Assembly (NCBI GenBank): GCA_020161965.1
Contig: JAIUNH010000230.1
Location: 1 to 6,469, forward strand
Source: Pseudomonadota bacterium
GTDB lineage: Bacteria > Pseudomonadota > Alphaproteobacteria > CACIAM-22H2
Length of the DNA: 6,469 nt
Direction of reading: 5' to 3'
The stretch's first letter is position 1, and every line of letters starts with the position of its first letter. The translations under genes were made by a program, and so were the position numbers. This document shows, in pieces, positions 1-5,774 of this stretch. Under the pieces are notes generated by a model. It ran no database searches. It had not been told where the DNA came from and saw only the letters and a program-made list of their open reading frames with translations.

Positions 1-573
1 GACCCCGATGTCCGCTTTGCGGTGGCGAAGAAGATCGTCCAGCGCGCCGCCGATTTCGGCATCCCCGCGCATGACATCGTCGTCGATCCGCTGGTGATGC
101 CGGTGGGCGCGATGGCGACTGCGGGCCTGCAGGTTTTCGCTCTGGTCCGCCGCCTGCGCGAGGAGCTGGGGGTCAACACCACCTGCGGCGCCTCGAACAT
201 TTCCTTCGGGCTGCCGAACCGTCATGGCATCAACAACGCCTTCCTGCCGATGGCGATGGGCGCCGGCATGACCTCGGCGATCATGAACCCGGTGGCGCTG
301 CCGGTCGCGGCATCGAAGATCGCCGAAAAGCGGGCCGAGGTTGCGGCGGCGGGCATCGTCCTGCCCGAGGGGATGGATGACGAGACGTTCTGCGTCATGT
401 TCGGCCTCGGCAGCACCAAATCCCGCGCCGGGAAAGAGATGGAGGCGATCCGCGCCGCCAATTTCCTGACCAACAACGACCCCTCGGGCGCCGACTGGAT
501 CCGCTTCAACCGTCCGCCCGGCGATGCCGAGGGCCGGCGGTCGGCGCGTCCCGGCGGGCGTCGGCGCGGCTGA
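1..573 (+). CDS. Methyltetrahydrofolate:corrinoid methyltransferase-like protein, C-terminal part
   Basis: The frame is open from base 1 and starts DPDVRFAVAKKIVQRAADFG, so the gene begins upstream of the window; the GTG at 22 is only an internal codon. The visible 190 residues match the second half of the pterin-binding (DHPS-like) TIM-barrel proteins annotated as methyltetrahydrofolate cobalamin methyltransferase. These move a methyl group between a corrinoid and tetrahydrofolate in the cytoplasm, often in methylamine or glycine-betaine demethylation. Supporting stretches are IVVDPLVMPVGAMATAG, the NTTCGASNISFGLPNRHGIN barrel strand and loop (family GxSNxSFGLP motif), and FLPMAMGAGMTSAIMNPVA. 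The last 25 or so residues are a polar, Arg/Gly-rich basic tail ending RRRG before TGA at 571-573, as I recall for Rhodobacteraceae members. All 11 leucines are CTG or CTC. No partner corrinoid protein is visible, so the physiological methyl donor cannot be named. Confidence 0.88.
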   Translation, partial: DPDVRFAVAKKIVQRAADFGIPAHDIVVDPLVMPVGAMATAGLQVFALVRRLREELGVNTTCGASNISFGLPNRHGINNAFLPMAMGAGMTSAIMNPVALPVAASKIAEKRAEVAAAGIVLPEGMDDETFCVMFGLGSTKSRAGKEMEAIRAANFLTNNDPSGADWIRFNRPPGDAEGRRSARPGGRRRG

Positions 574-581
574 ACGATGGT

Positions 582-602
582 CGGGGGGCCGTCTGTCCCC
601 CG
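582..602 (+). terminator. Possible hairpin after the methyltransferase gene
   Basis: CGGGGG at 582-587 can pair with CCCCCG at 597-602, giving a 6-bp GC stem with a 9-nt loop, nine bases after the stop codon. No T-run follows, so it is not a canonical intrinsic terminator. It could still slow polymerase or protect the 3' end. It is part of the 110-nt gap 574-683, which otherwise holds only the AT-richer motif at 611-640 and no convincing promoter. Confidence 0.3.
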
Positions 603-610
603 CGCGTTCC

Positions 611-640
611 CCCCTAGGATATTTGCGGACGAAGGAAGAA
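611..640 (+). other. Rhodobacteraceae-style intergenic motif (C-run, TAGGATATTTG, purine run)
   Basis: After a run of Cs, the sequence reads CCTAGGATATTTGCGGAC and then a GAAGGAAGAA purine tract. From memory, many Rhodobacteraceae intergenic regions carry very similar stretches (C-rich, then [T/C][A/G]G[A/G]TATTTG, then purines) after gene ends. I know of no established function. It supports a Rhodobacteraceae origin for the left part of the window, but the identification is recall, not a search. Confidence 0.35.
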
Positions 641-683
641 CCATCGGCTTGCCGGCCGGGGCGGTAGCGTTTAGCTCGATACC

Positions 684-998
684 ATGGCCAAGACACCGAC
701 CGGCAAGAACACTTCGGGGCGCGGCACCCGCGACCTGACCGTCAAGGTCAGGACCGCGAAGGGGCGCACCATCTCGTCCACCCGCTGGCTGGAACGGCAG
801 CTGAACGATCCTTACGTCAAGCGGGCGCGGGCCGAAGGCTATCGCGGGCGGGCGGCGTTCAAGATCATGGAGCTGGACGACAGGTTCCGCTTTCTGGTGC
901 CGGGCGCCCGCGTCGTCGACCTCGGCTGCGCGCCCGGCGGCTGGTGTCAGGTTGCGGTGCCGCGGATCAATGCGCTCGGCGACAAGCCGGGCACGCTG
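684..998 (+). pseudogene. rlmE: rlmE 5' fragment (23S rRNA 2'-O-methyltransferase), truncated
   Basis: The fragment covers the N-terminal third of RlmE/RrmJ, which uses S-adenosylmethionine to methylate the ribose of U2552 in 23S rRNA in the large subunit. Visible features are a basic N-terminal extension (MAKTPTGKNTSGRGTRDL), the RNA-binding RWLERQLNDPYVKRARAEGY region, Lys60 in GRAAFK (first residue of the family K-D-K-E catalytic tetrad, K38 in E. coli), and SAM motif I VVDLGCAPGGW at residues 77-87. The Asp, second Lys and Glu of the tetrad lie beyond the break and are missing, so the fragment alone cannot be a working methyltransferase. The end at 998 is approximate; the true break is somewhere in 984-1004. 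Confidence 0.85.
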
Positions 999-1637
999 GT
1001 GTTATCGGGCACCGGATCGATGGCTTGGGCGCAGAATGGCGCCGATATCGTGCGCGTCGGCGGCTGGGGCCATGGCTTCGGCGACGAAGGCAGCGCCTAT
1101 TGGATCGGCCATCGCGCGGTGACGCTGTTGAGCCACGCGCTCGATGGGCGCCTCGACGCACCCGAATTTACGCGCGCGATGCTGAAGCTGATCGGCATCG
1201 CCGATCGCCGCGATCCCGACAAGGCATTGACCGAGTGGTTCTACGCCCTGCCCCATCCGCGCCCGATGCTTGCCGCTTTGGCGCAAGGGATCGACGGACT
1301 CGCCGCTTCAGGCGACACAACGGCGCTGCGTATTTTCGACGAAGCCGCCGACGAACTCGCTGCCCTTGTTCGCACGGCGCGCAAACGCTGCCCGCAAGCG
1401 GGCGACATTTGGAGCTATGCCGGCGGCAGTTTCGCGTCGCCCGCGTTGAAAGCGGCGATGACCGCGCGCCTGGGCACGCCCGTTCCCCCCGCCTTGCCGC
1501 CGATCGGCGGTGCGGTGTGGCGTGCGGCCAAAATGGCGGGCTGGCCGATCGACGCCGCATGGATCTCGCGTCTCGCCGCGTCGCTCGCCAACTTCAAACC
1601 CGCTTCGATCAATCTTCACGCCGTCGACGAAAGATGA
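684..1637 (+). CDS. Chimeric ORF: RlmE N-terminus fused in frame to NAGK/BadF-type kinase C-terminus
   Basis: This single 317-codon frame joins two unrelated families. Residues 1 to about 104 are the start of RlmE (FtsJ-type rRNA methyltransferase). Residues from about 106 on are the C-terminal part of a BadF/BadG/BcrA or N-acetylglucosamine-kinase-type ATPase. The switch lies in KPGTLVLSGTGS (984-1019), where RlmE sequence gives way to the kinase phosphate-binding SGTGS motif. RlmE normally continues for another 100-130 residues, and the kinase normally has about 100 residues before this motif, so neither domain is complete. Leucine codon use also changes at the junction. A functional bifunctional enzyme is therefore unlikely; an assembly chimera or a deletion/recombination scar fits better. 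The ORF ends in an ATGA overlap with the SIS gene. ATG at 684 has no strong Shine-Dalgarno sequence but matches the usual RlmE start. Confidence 0.8.
   Translation: MAKTPTGKNTSGRGTRDLTVKVRTAKGRTISSTRWLERQLNDPYVKRARAEGYRGRAAFKIMELDDRFRFLVPGARVVDLGCAPGGWCQVAVPRINALGDKPGTLVLSGTGSMAWAQNGADIVRVGGWGHGFGDEGSAYWIGHRAVTLLSHALDGRLDAPEFTRAMLKLIGIADRRDPDKALTEWFYALPHPRPMLAALAQGIDGLAASGDTTALRIFDEAADELAALVRTARKRCPQAGDIWSYAGGSFASPALKAAMTARLGTPVPPALPPIGGAVWRAAKMAGWPIDAAWISRLAASLANFKPASINLHAVDER
999..1637 (+). pseudogene. N-acetylglucosamine kinase/BadF-type ATPase, 3' fragment lacking the N-terminal lobe
   Basis: The roughly 212 residues match the C-terminal part of the actin-fold (ASKHA) BadF/BadG/NAGK kinases, which phosphorylate sugars such as GlcNAc with ATP in the cytoplasm. 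LSGTGS (residues 107-112 of the ORF) is the second phosphate-binding motif. GGWGHGFGDEGSAYWIG (126-142) is the highly typical family stretch. An Ala-rich helical C-terminal lobe follows, with YAGGSFASPALK near residues 248-259 and a GGAVWRAAKMAG segment near 275-286. The N-terminal ATP-binding DGGGT motif and the catalytic Asp region are absent, so this copy as presented would be inactive. In the source genome the intact kinase probably headed the operon, since its stop overlaps the SIS gene start (ATGA at 1634-1637). Its natural substrate cannot be told from the sequence. Confidence 0.82.
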
Positions 1638-2602
1638 GAACGACCATGAACGCCACCGAACGCGTCATCCGCGAACAATTCGATTTCTGGCGCCGCGCGG
1701 CGAAGGCGCAGTTCACAGCCGAAGCCGGGAAATCCTACGCGGTCGTCGGTTGCGGCACGTCGGTCCATGTGTCGAAGACCGTCGCCGCGATCATGTGCCA
1801 CCAGGGCTTCGACGCGCGCCCGGTCACCGGCAACGAATGGACGCGCCGCCCGCACGACGCCATGGCCGCCTCGATCAAGCCGGACGTGCTGGCATTTTCA
1901 CGCAGCGGCGAGTCCAGCGAACTCGTGCGCGCCGCCATCGCCAGCCGCAAGGCGGGACTGCACGTCACCGGCTTCACCTGCACGATCGATAGCTCGCTGG
2001 CACGTGAGTCGAGCCGCTTCGTCCATGCCCAGACGCATGCCGAAGAAGATATCGTCATGACCAGTGCCGCGAGCCTGCTGCTGCTGATGGGCATGCGCTT
2101 CGCCGGCCTCAATTTCGATATCGACGCGGCGGCGAAGACAGCCGAAGCGACGATGAATTCGTTCGACGCCAAGCTTGGCAAGGCGCTCGACGGGCGTTCG
2201 CACTACGTGTTCCTGGGCGGCGGTCCGCTTTACGGTATTGCCTGCGAGGCGGGTTTGAAGCTCCAGGAAATGAGCCTGAGCCAGACCGAGGCGCATCATC
2301 CGCTGGAATATCGCCACGGCCCCGTCAGCCTGATCGACAAATCCTCCTTCGTCGTGATGCTCTATCATCCCGACACGCTGGCCGAGGAATCGCTGCTGAC
2401 CGAAGAACTGCGCGCCAAGGGCGCCTTCGTCGTCGGCTTCGGCGGTCCGGGCGATCTTTCGTTCGATCTGCCTGCCGACCCGTTGACGCGCGGGTTGATC
2501 GTGCTGCCGGCCCTCCAGATTCTCGGCGAACGTCGCGCCCAAGCGCGCGGCATCGATTCCGCCGTGCCCCGCCATCTCACCAAGGTCGTGCGAACGGCCT
2601 GA
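1634..2602 (+). CDS. Double-SIS-domain sugar-phosphate isomerase/deaminase (GlmS C-terminal/AgaS/NagB-II type)
   Basis: The 322-residue cytoplasmic protein has two SIS domains (about 33-160 and 187-315) and no glutaminase domain. SIS1 shows GCGTSVHVSK (39-48) and the phosphosugar-binding SRSGESSE (89-96). SIS2 shows GGGPLYGIACEAGLKLQEMS (195-214), LEYRHGP (224-230) and a C-terminal PRHLTKVV. Compared with remembered E. coli GlmS, K209, E212, H228 and K317 line up with K485, E488, H504 and K603, so the isomerase/deaminase active-site residues seem kept. An amino-sugar-6-phosphate deaminase or ketose/aldose isomerase is the likely role; AgaS-type and fructoselysine-6-phosphate deglycase-type activity cannot be separated here. 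I chose ATG 1634 because it overlaps the kinase stop (ATGA). ATG 1646, four codons on, is an equally possible start. Pairing with a sugar kinase fits phosphorylation followed by deamination. Confidence 0.9.
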   Translation: MRTTMNATERVIREQFDFWRRAAKAQFTAEAGKSYAVVGCGTSVHVSKTVAAIMCHQGFDARPVTGNEWTRRPHDAMAASIKPDVLAFSRSGESSELVRAAIASRKAGLHVTGFTCTIDSSLARESSRFVHAQTHAEEDIVMTSAASLLLLMGMRFAGLNFDIDAAAKTAEATMNSFDAKLGKALDGRSHYVFLGGGPLYGIACEAGLKLQEMSLSQTEAHHPLEYRHGPVSLIDKSSFVVMLYHPDTLAEESLLTEELRAKGAFVVGFGGPGDLSFDLPADPLTRGLIVLPALQILGERRAQARGIDSAVPRHLTKVVRTA

Positions 2603-2635
2603 TTTACCAACCAAGCAACGACAACACCCAAAAAA

Positions 2636-2641
2636 GAGGAG
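2636..2641 (+). promoter_or_regulatory. Strong Shine-Dalgarno for the solute-binding protein
   Basis: GAGGAG lies six bases before ATG 2648, in a 45-nt A/C-rich spacer (2603-2647) with little potential for secondary structure. It is the clearest ribosome binding site in the window. It fits the high expression usually needed for periplasmic binding proteins relative to the membrane components of the same transporter. Confidence 0.7.
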
Positions 2642-2647
2642 AACAGC

Positions 2648-3625
2648 ATGAAGGCACTTCGTCTGTCCGGCACGCTCGTCGCCGGCGCCATCGCGTTCGC
2701 GGCGTTCGCCGCGTCCGCGCAAACCAAGGAAGTCGTCATCTACACCGCCGCCCCGGGCGCCGTTGTCGATGCGCTGACCGACCGCTACGCCAAGGAAACC
2801 GGCGTCAAGGTGCAGGTCGTGAAGGCGGGTTCGGGCGACCTCATCCGCCGCGTGCGCGCGGAAGCCGCCTCCCCCAAGGCCGACGTGATCTGGAGCGTGG
2901 GCGGCGAGCAGCTCGAATCCAACAAGGATCTGCTGGCCGAGTACACCACGTCGGAAGATGCGGCGATCCTGCCCGCCTACAAGATCAGCAAGGCGTGGTC
3001 GCCCTATAGCGGCATTCTCGCGGTCTTCTCGGTCAACACCAAGCTGCTGAAGCCCGAGGAATATCCGAAGTCGTGGAAGGACCTCGCCGATCCGCGTTGG
3101 AAGGGCAAGATCACCTCGGCCCGCGCCGATGCGTCGGGCTCGGCCTTCCAGCAATTCGCGACGGTGCTGACGATCTACGGCAATGAAGGTCCGGCGATCT
3201 ACAAGGCGATCCTCGACAACATCAACTTCGCCACCAGCTCGGGCGTCGTCAATCGCCTGGTCAACGACGGCGAAGCCGCCGTCGGCATCACGCTGGAAGA
3301 CGACGCGCTGCAGTACAAGAACAATGGCGGCCCGATCGCGATCGTGATGCCCGGCGACGGCACCTCGACCGTGCCGGACGGCATGGCGCTCATCAAGGGC
3401 GCGCCCTCGGCCGAAGAAGGCAAGAAGTTCATGAACTGGGTTCTGTCGAAGCCGGTTCAGGACTACGTCGTCAAGGAAACCAACCGCCGCTCGGCGCGCA
3501 TCGACACGCCCTTCCCGGGCACGCCGATCACCGCGATCAAGACGATCGACTACGACATTCTGAAGATCGCCGCCCAGCGCGACGACCTTCTGAAGCAGTG
3601 GCGCGCGATGGCGGTGGGTCGCTAA
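2648..3625 (+). CDS. Periplasmic solute-binding protein of the Fe(III)/phosphonate/hexose-phosphate ABC class
   Basis: The 325-residue protein starts with a classic Sec signal peptide (MKALR, then a hydrophobic stretch, cleavage likely after ASA at residue 24). The mature part is a two-lobe binding protein: VVIYTAAPGAVVDALTDRYAKETGVKVQVV (29-58), ADVIWSVGGEQLE, SWKDLADPRWKGKI (142-155), the anion-contacting DASGSAF loop (161-167) and EEGKKFMNWVLSKPVQDYVV (256-275). This is the family of FbpA/AfuA, PhnS and similar proteins (PBP2, periplasmic). At residues 213-220 the sequence reads GITLEDDA, near where iron-binding FbpA carries a Tyr-Tyr pair. An organic or phosphorylated ligand is therefore more likely than Fe(III), as shown for AfuA (hexose-6-phosphates) and PhnS (2-aminoethylphosphonate). 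This is inference from family knowledge. The next gene starts only seven bases after the stop. Confidence 0.92.
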   Translation: MKALRLSGTLVAGAIAFAAFAASAQTKEVVIYTAAPGAVVDALTDRYAKETGVKVQVVKAGSGDLIRRVRAEAASPKADVIWSVGGEQLESNKDLLAEYTTSEDAAILPAYKISKAWSPYSGILAVFSVNTKLLKPEEYPKSWKDLADPRWKGKITSARADASGSAFQQFATVLTIYGNEGPAIYKAILDNINFATSSGVVNRLVNDGEAAVGITLEDDALQYKNNGGPIAIVMPGDGTSTVPDGMALIKGAPSAEEGKKFMNWVLSKPVQDYVVKETNRRSARIDTPFPGTPITAIKTIDYDILKIAAQRDDLLKQWRAMAVGR

Positions 3626-3632
3626 GCGCATC

Positions 3633-4622
3633 ATGCGGATCGAAGCCTTCAGCGAAGCCAAGCGCGCCGACGCCCCCGACACCAACGAGGACGCGTTCCT
3701 GATTCTGCCGGGACGCGCCTATGCGGTGATGGACGGCGTCAGCGACCGGATCGGCAGCCGTTACGACGGCGTGCTTGCCGGACGCTACGCTTCGCAATTG
3801 CTGCGGCGGACCCTCGAGGCCTGGTTGACGGGCCCCGCGGCGAAGCTCGACGATCCGTGGGCGGCGGTCGAAGTCGCGACCGCCGCGATCCGCGGAACGT
3901 ATGACCGGCTCGGCCTTACCGATGCCGTGCGCGGCGATTGGAACCGGCAGATGGCTTCGACCCTCACGCTTGTCACGTTCGCCGGCGACACCGCCTATGC
4001 GGTGCTCGTCGGCGATAGTGGCCTGCGCATCAACGGCAAAACGGTGTGGCGCGAAGACAAGGATATCGACACGATTTCCTCTATGCTGCGCCGCTTCGCG
4101 TGGCCGGTCATCGCATCGCGCGTGACCAATCCCGACGAACGCGAGCGCCTGTCGCGCAAGGTTTCCTGGGGCGGCACACGCCATGCCGATGTCGAAGGCG
4201 TGATGACGGCGCAGGAAATGGCCAAGGTCGAGGCCAAGACGCTCGAATTCTGCCGTGCCGAACTTTCCCATGTGCCGCGAGGCGAGGCCGAGAAGATGGT
4301 CTTCGGCGGCATCGTCCATGGCCAAGGCGGTTTCCAGAACAACAACGACGCCGTTCTGGGCTACGCCTCGCTGAACGGCTTCGAAATCCGCCGCGACAAG
4401 ATCCGCATCGAATCCATGCCCGCTGCCGATATCGAAACGCTGGAGCTTTACAGCGACGGCTATTTCGAACCCGGCGATACCTTCGGCGTCGATTCATGGG
4501 AAGCGAAGTTCCGCGACATCGAACGCCGCGACCCGCACAAGATCACCGAAATTCTCGCCCCGCGCGGGTCGCTCGCCGGTCTGTGGACCGACGACCGCAC
4601 CTATCTCGGGATCGTTCGATGA
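3633..4622 (+). CDS. PP2C-family phosphatase encoded inside the transporter operon
   Basis: The 329-residue protein has no signal peptide or membrane segment, so it is probably cytoplasmic. PP2C (PPM) metal-dependent phosphatase motifs occur in order: NEDAF (18-22), AVMDGVSD (31-38, metal Asp D34), MASTLTLVTF (107-116), VGDSGLRI (126-133), YSDGYFEPGD (273-282, D275) and a C-terminal TDDRTYLGI (319-327) in place of the usual DN[IV]T. The GG normally following the motif-2 Asp-Gly is VSD here. About 145 residues separate GDS from the next metal Asp, some 70 more than I recall for PstP-like enzymes, which suggests an inserted helical segment (about 140-230). The family usually removes phosphate from Ser/Thr of proteins, but a small-molecule phosphate substrate cannot be excluded. 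It sits seven bases after the binding protein gene and directly before a terminator, which suggests coexpression with the binding protein. Confidence 0.85.
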   Translation: MRIEAFSEAKRADAPDTNEDAFLILPGRAYAVMDGVSDRIGSRYDGVLAGRYASQLLRRTLEAWLTGPAAKLDDPWAAVEVATAAIRGTYDRLGLTDAVRGDWNRQMASTLTLVTFAGDTAYAVLVGDSGLRINGKTVWREDKDIDTISSMLRRFAWPVIASRVTNPDERERLSRKVSWGGTRHADVEGVMTAQEMAKVEAKTLEFCRAELSHVPRGEAEKMVFGGIVHGQGGFQNNNDAVLGYASLNGFEIRRDKIRIESMPAADIETLELYSDGYFEPGDTFGVDSWEAKFRDIERRDPHKITEILAPRGSLAGLWTDDRTYLGIVR

Positions 4623-4623
4623 C

Positions 4624-4645
4624 CGGGGCGTCCGGCCCCGTTTTT
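4624..4645 (+). terminator. Intrinsic terminator between the phosphatase and ATPase genes
   Basis: CGGGGC (4624-4629) pairs perfectly with GCCCCG (4635-4640) around a 5-nt loop, followed at once by five Ts (4641-4645). The stem begins two bases after the phosphatase stop codon. The structure meets the textbook form of a Rho-independent terminator. Because transporter genes continue downstream on the same strand, it may act as a partial terminator that gives more transcript for the binding protein and phosphatase than for the ATPase and permease. The remaining spacer 4646-4697 shows no convincing promoter. Confidence 0.75.
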
Positions 4646-4697
4646 GCGTACATTCCGGCGCCGATCCGGGCGCCCAACCGATAGAGCCAAAACCGCC

Positions 4698-5774
4698 ATG
4701 ACCGCACTCAGCCTCCGCGCGATCCATAAATCCTACGGACCCGGCATCAAGGTCCTGGACGGTATCGACCTCGAACTCGTCTCGGGCGAGTTCTTCACGC
4801 TGCTGGGGCCCAGCGGGTGCGGCAAGACGACCTTGCTGCGCATCGTCGCAGGCTTCCATCAGCAGGACAGCGGCGAAGTGATCGCCGACGGCGTGAAACT
4901 CGATCCGCTGCCCGCGCATAAGCGCGACATCGGCATGGTGTTCCAGGATTACGCGATCTTCCCGCATTTGACCGTCGCGCAGAACGTCGCCTTCGGTTTG
5001 AAGGCGCGCAACCTGCCCGCCGACGAAATCGCCAAGCGCGTCGAGGAAAGCCTGAACACCGTGCGCCTCGCCGATTACGGCGATCGCTTGCCGTCGGCCT
5101 TGTCGGGTGGTCAGCAGCAGCGCGTGGGCCTCGCGCGCGCCATGACCATCCGACCCAAATTGTTGTTGATGGACGAACCCTTGTCCAATCTCGACGCCAA
5201 GCTGCGCGTCGAATTGCGCGAGGATATCCGCGAGATCCAGCAGCGTTTGGGCATCACCACGATCTACGTGACGCACGACCAGGAAGAAGCGCTCGCCGTT
5301 TCCGACCGGATTTGCGTGATGAATGCGGGCCGCGTGGAACAACTCGGCACGCCTTACGAGATCTACAATCATCCCAAGCGCCGCTTCGCCTCGGCCTTCA
5401 TCGGCACGATGAACTTCCTGTCGGCAGAATTGACCCAAAGCGGCACGCTGCGCTTGGGCGGCAAAGAATGGGCGTTGCCCGGCAAGGCAGCTCCCGGCCC
5501 GGTCGAACTCGCTTTCCGCCCCGAAACGGTGCGCTTGCGCGCCGCCGGCGCCACGGATGGGATCGCGCTCGCCGGCAAGATCCTCAAGACGACCTATCTG
5601 GGCCGCGAAGCGGTCCATACGGTCGAAACGCCGGAGGGCACGGTGCTCGTCCAGGTCGCGAACCCCGCGCGCAGCGAACTCGACAAGGCGACGCAGGACG
5701 CCGAGCTTCATCTTCCCGTCGCGGATATCGTGCTGTTCCGGCCCGACGGTTCGCGCGTCGAGCTGACGCCATGA
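4698..5774 (+). CDS. ABC transporter ATP-binding protein (PotA/FbpC class)
   Basis: The 358-residue cytoplasmic ATPase powers the importer formed with the neighbouring binding protein and permease. Motifs in order: Walker A GPSGCGKT (37-44), Q-loop at Q83 in MVFQDYAIFPHLTV, signature LSGGQQQR (135-142), Walker B LLLMDEP (155-161), D-loop SNLD (163-166) and H-loop H193 in VTHDQEEA. The segment QLGTPYEIYNHPKRRFASAFIGTMN (215-239) links to a C-terminal TOBE-type regulatory domain (about 268-345; LAFRPETVRL, VHTVETPEGTVLVQV). This MalK/PotA/FbpC layout and length fit spermidine, iron, phosphonate and sugar-phosphate importers. An upstream in-frame ATG at 4644 would start within the terminator T-tract and add 18 residues without family similarity, so I prefer 4698, although its Shine-Dalgarno is weak. 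The stop overlaps the permease start (ATGA, 5771-5774), which points to translational coupling. Confidence 0.95.
   Translation: MTALSLRAIHKSYGPGIKVLDGIDLELVSGEFFTLLGPSGCGKTTLLRIVAGFHQQDSGEVIADGVKLDPLPAHKRDIGMVFQDYAIFPHLTVAQNVAFGLKARNLPADEIAKRVEESLNTVRLADYGDRLPSALSGGQQQRVGLARAMTIRPKLLLMDEPLSNLDAKLRVELREDIREIQQRLGITTIYVTHDQEEALAVSDRICVMNAGRVEQLGTPYEIYNHPKRRFASAFIGTMNFLSAELTQSGTLRLGGKEWALPGKAAPGPVELAFRPETVRLRAAGATDGIALAGKILKTTYLGREAVHTVETPEGTVLVQVANPARSELDKATQDAELHLPVADIVLFRPDGSRVELTP

Noticed and set aside
649..677. Possible -35/-10 promoter before rlmE (TTGCCG at 649-654)
   Set aside because: No acceptable -10 hexamer occurs at 16-18 bases spacing, and the transcript would be almost leaderless.
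944..1633. Long N-terminal extension of the SIS frame
   Set aside because: The frame is open upstream of the SIS gene, but its translation is Arg-rich and overlaps the kinase fragment in another frame. SIS family similarity begins only after ATG 1634/1646.
684..1637. A new bifunctional rRNA methyltransferase-kinase enzyme
   Set aside because: Both domains are truncated through their active sites and codon use breaks at the join, so a functional fusion is not supported.
1898..3685. 595-codon open frame on the minus strand
   Set aside because: It runs antisense to the SIS and binding protein genes, has Arg/His/Asp-rich low-complexity composition without recognisable domains, and is what high-GC third-position bias produces opposite real genes.
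4655..4675. Two small palindromes (GGCGCC and GGGCGCCC) in the spacer before the ATPase gene
   Set aside because: They are short, GC-only and expected by chance at this base composition; no spacing or symmetry suggests an operator.
4644..4697. Upstream ATG for the ATPase gene
   Set aside because: It would place the start in the terminator T-tract and add 18 basic residues not found in the family; ATG 4698 gives the normal N-terminus.
4494..5711. 405-codon open frame on the minus strand
   Set aside because: It is antisense to the well-supported ABC ATPase gene, which has every expected motif. The antisense translation resembles no family I recognise.
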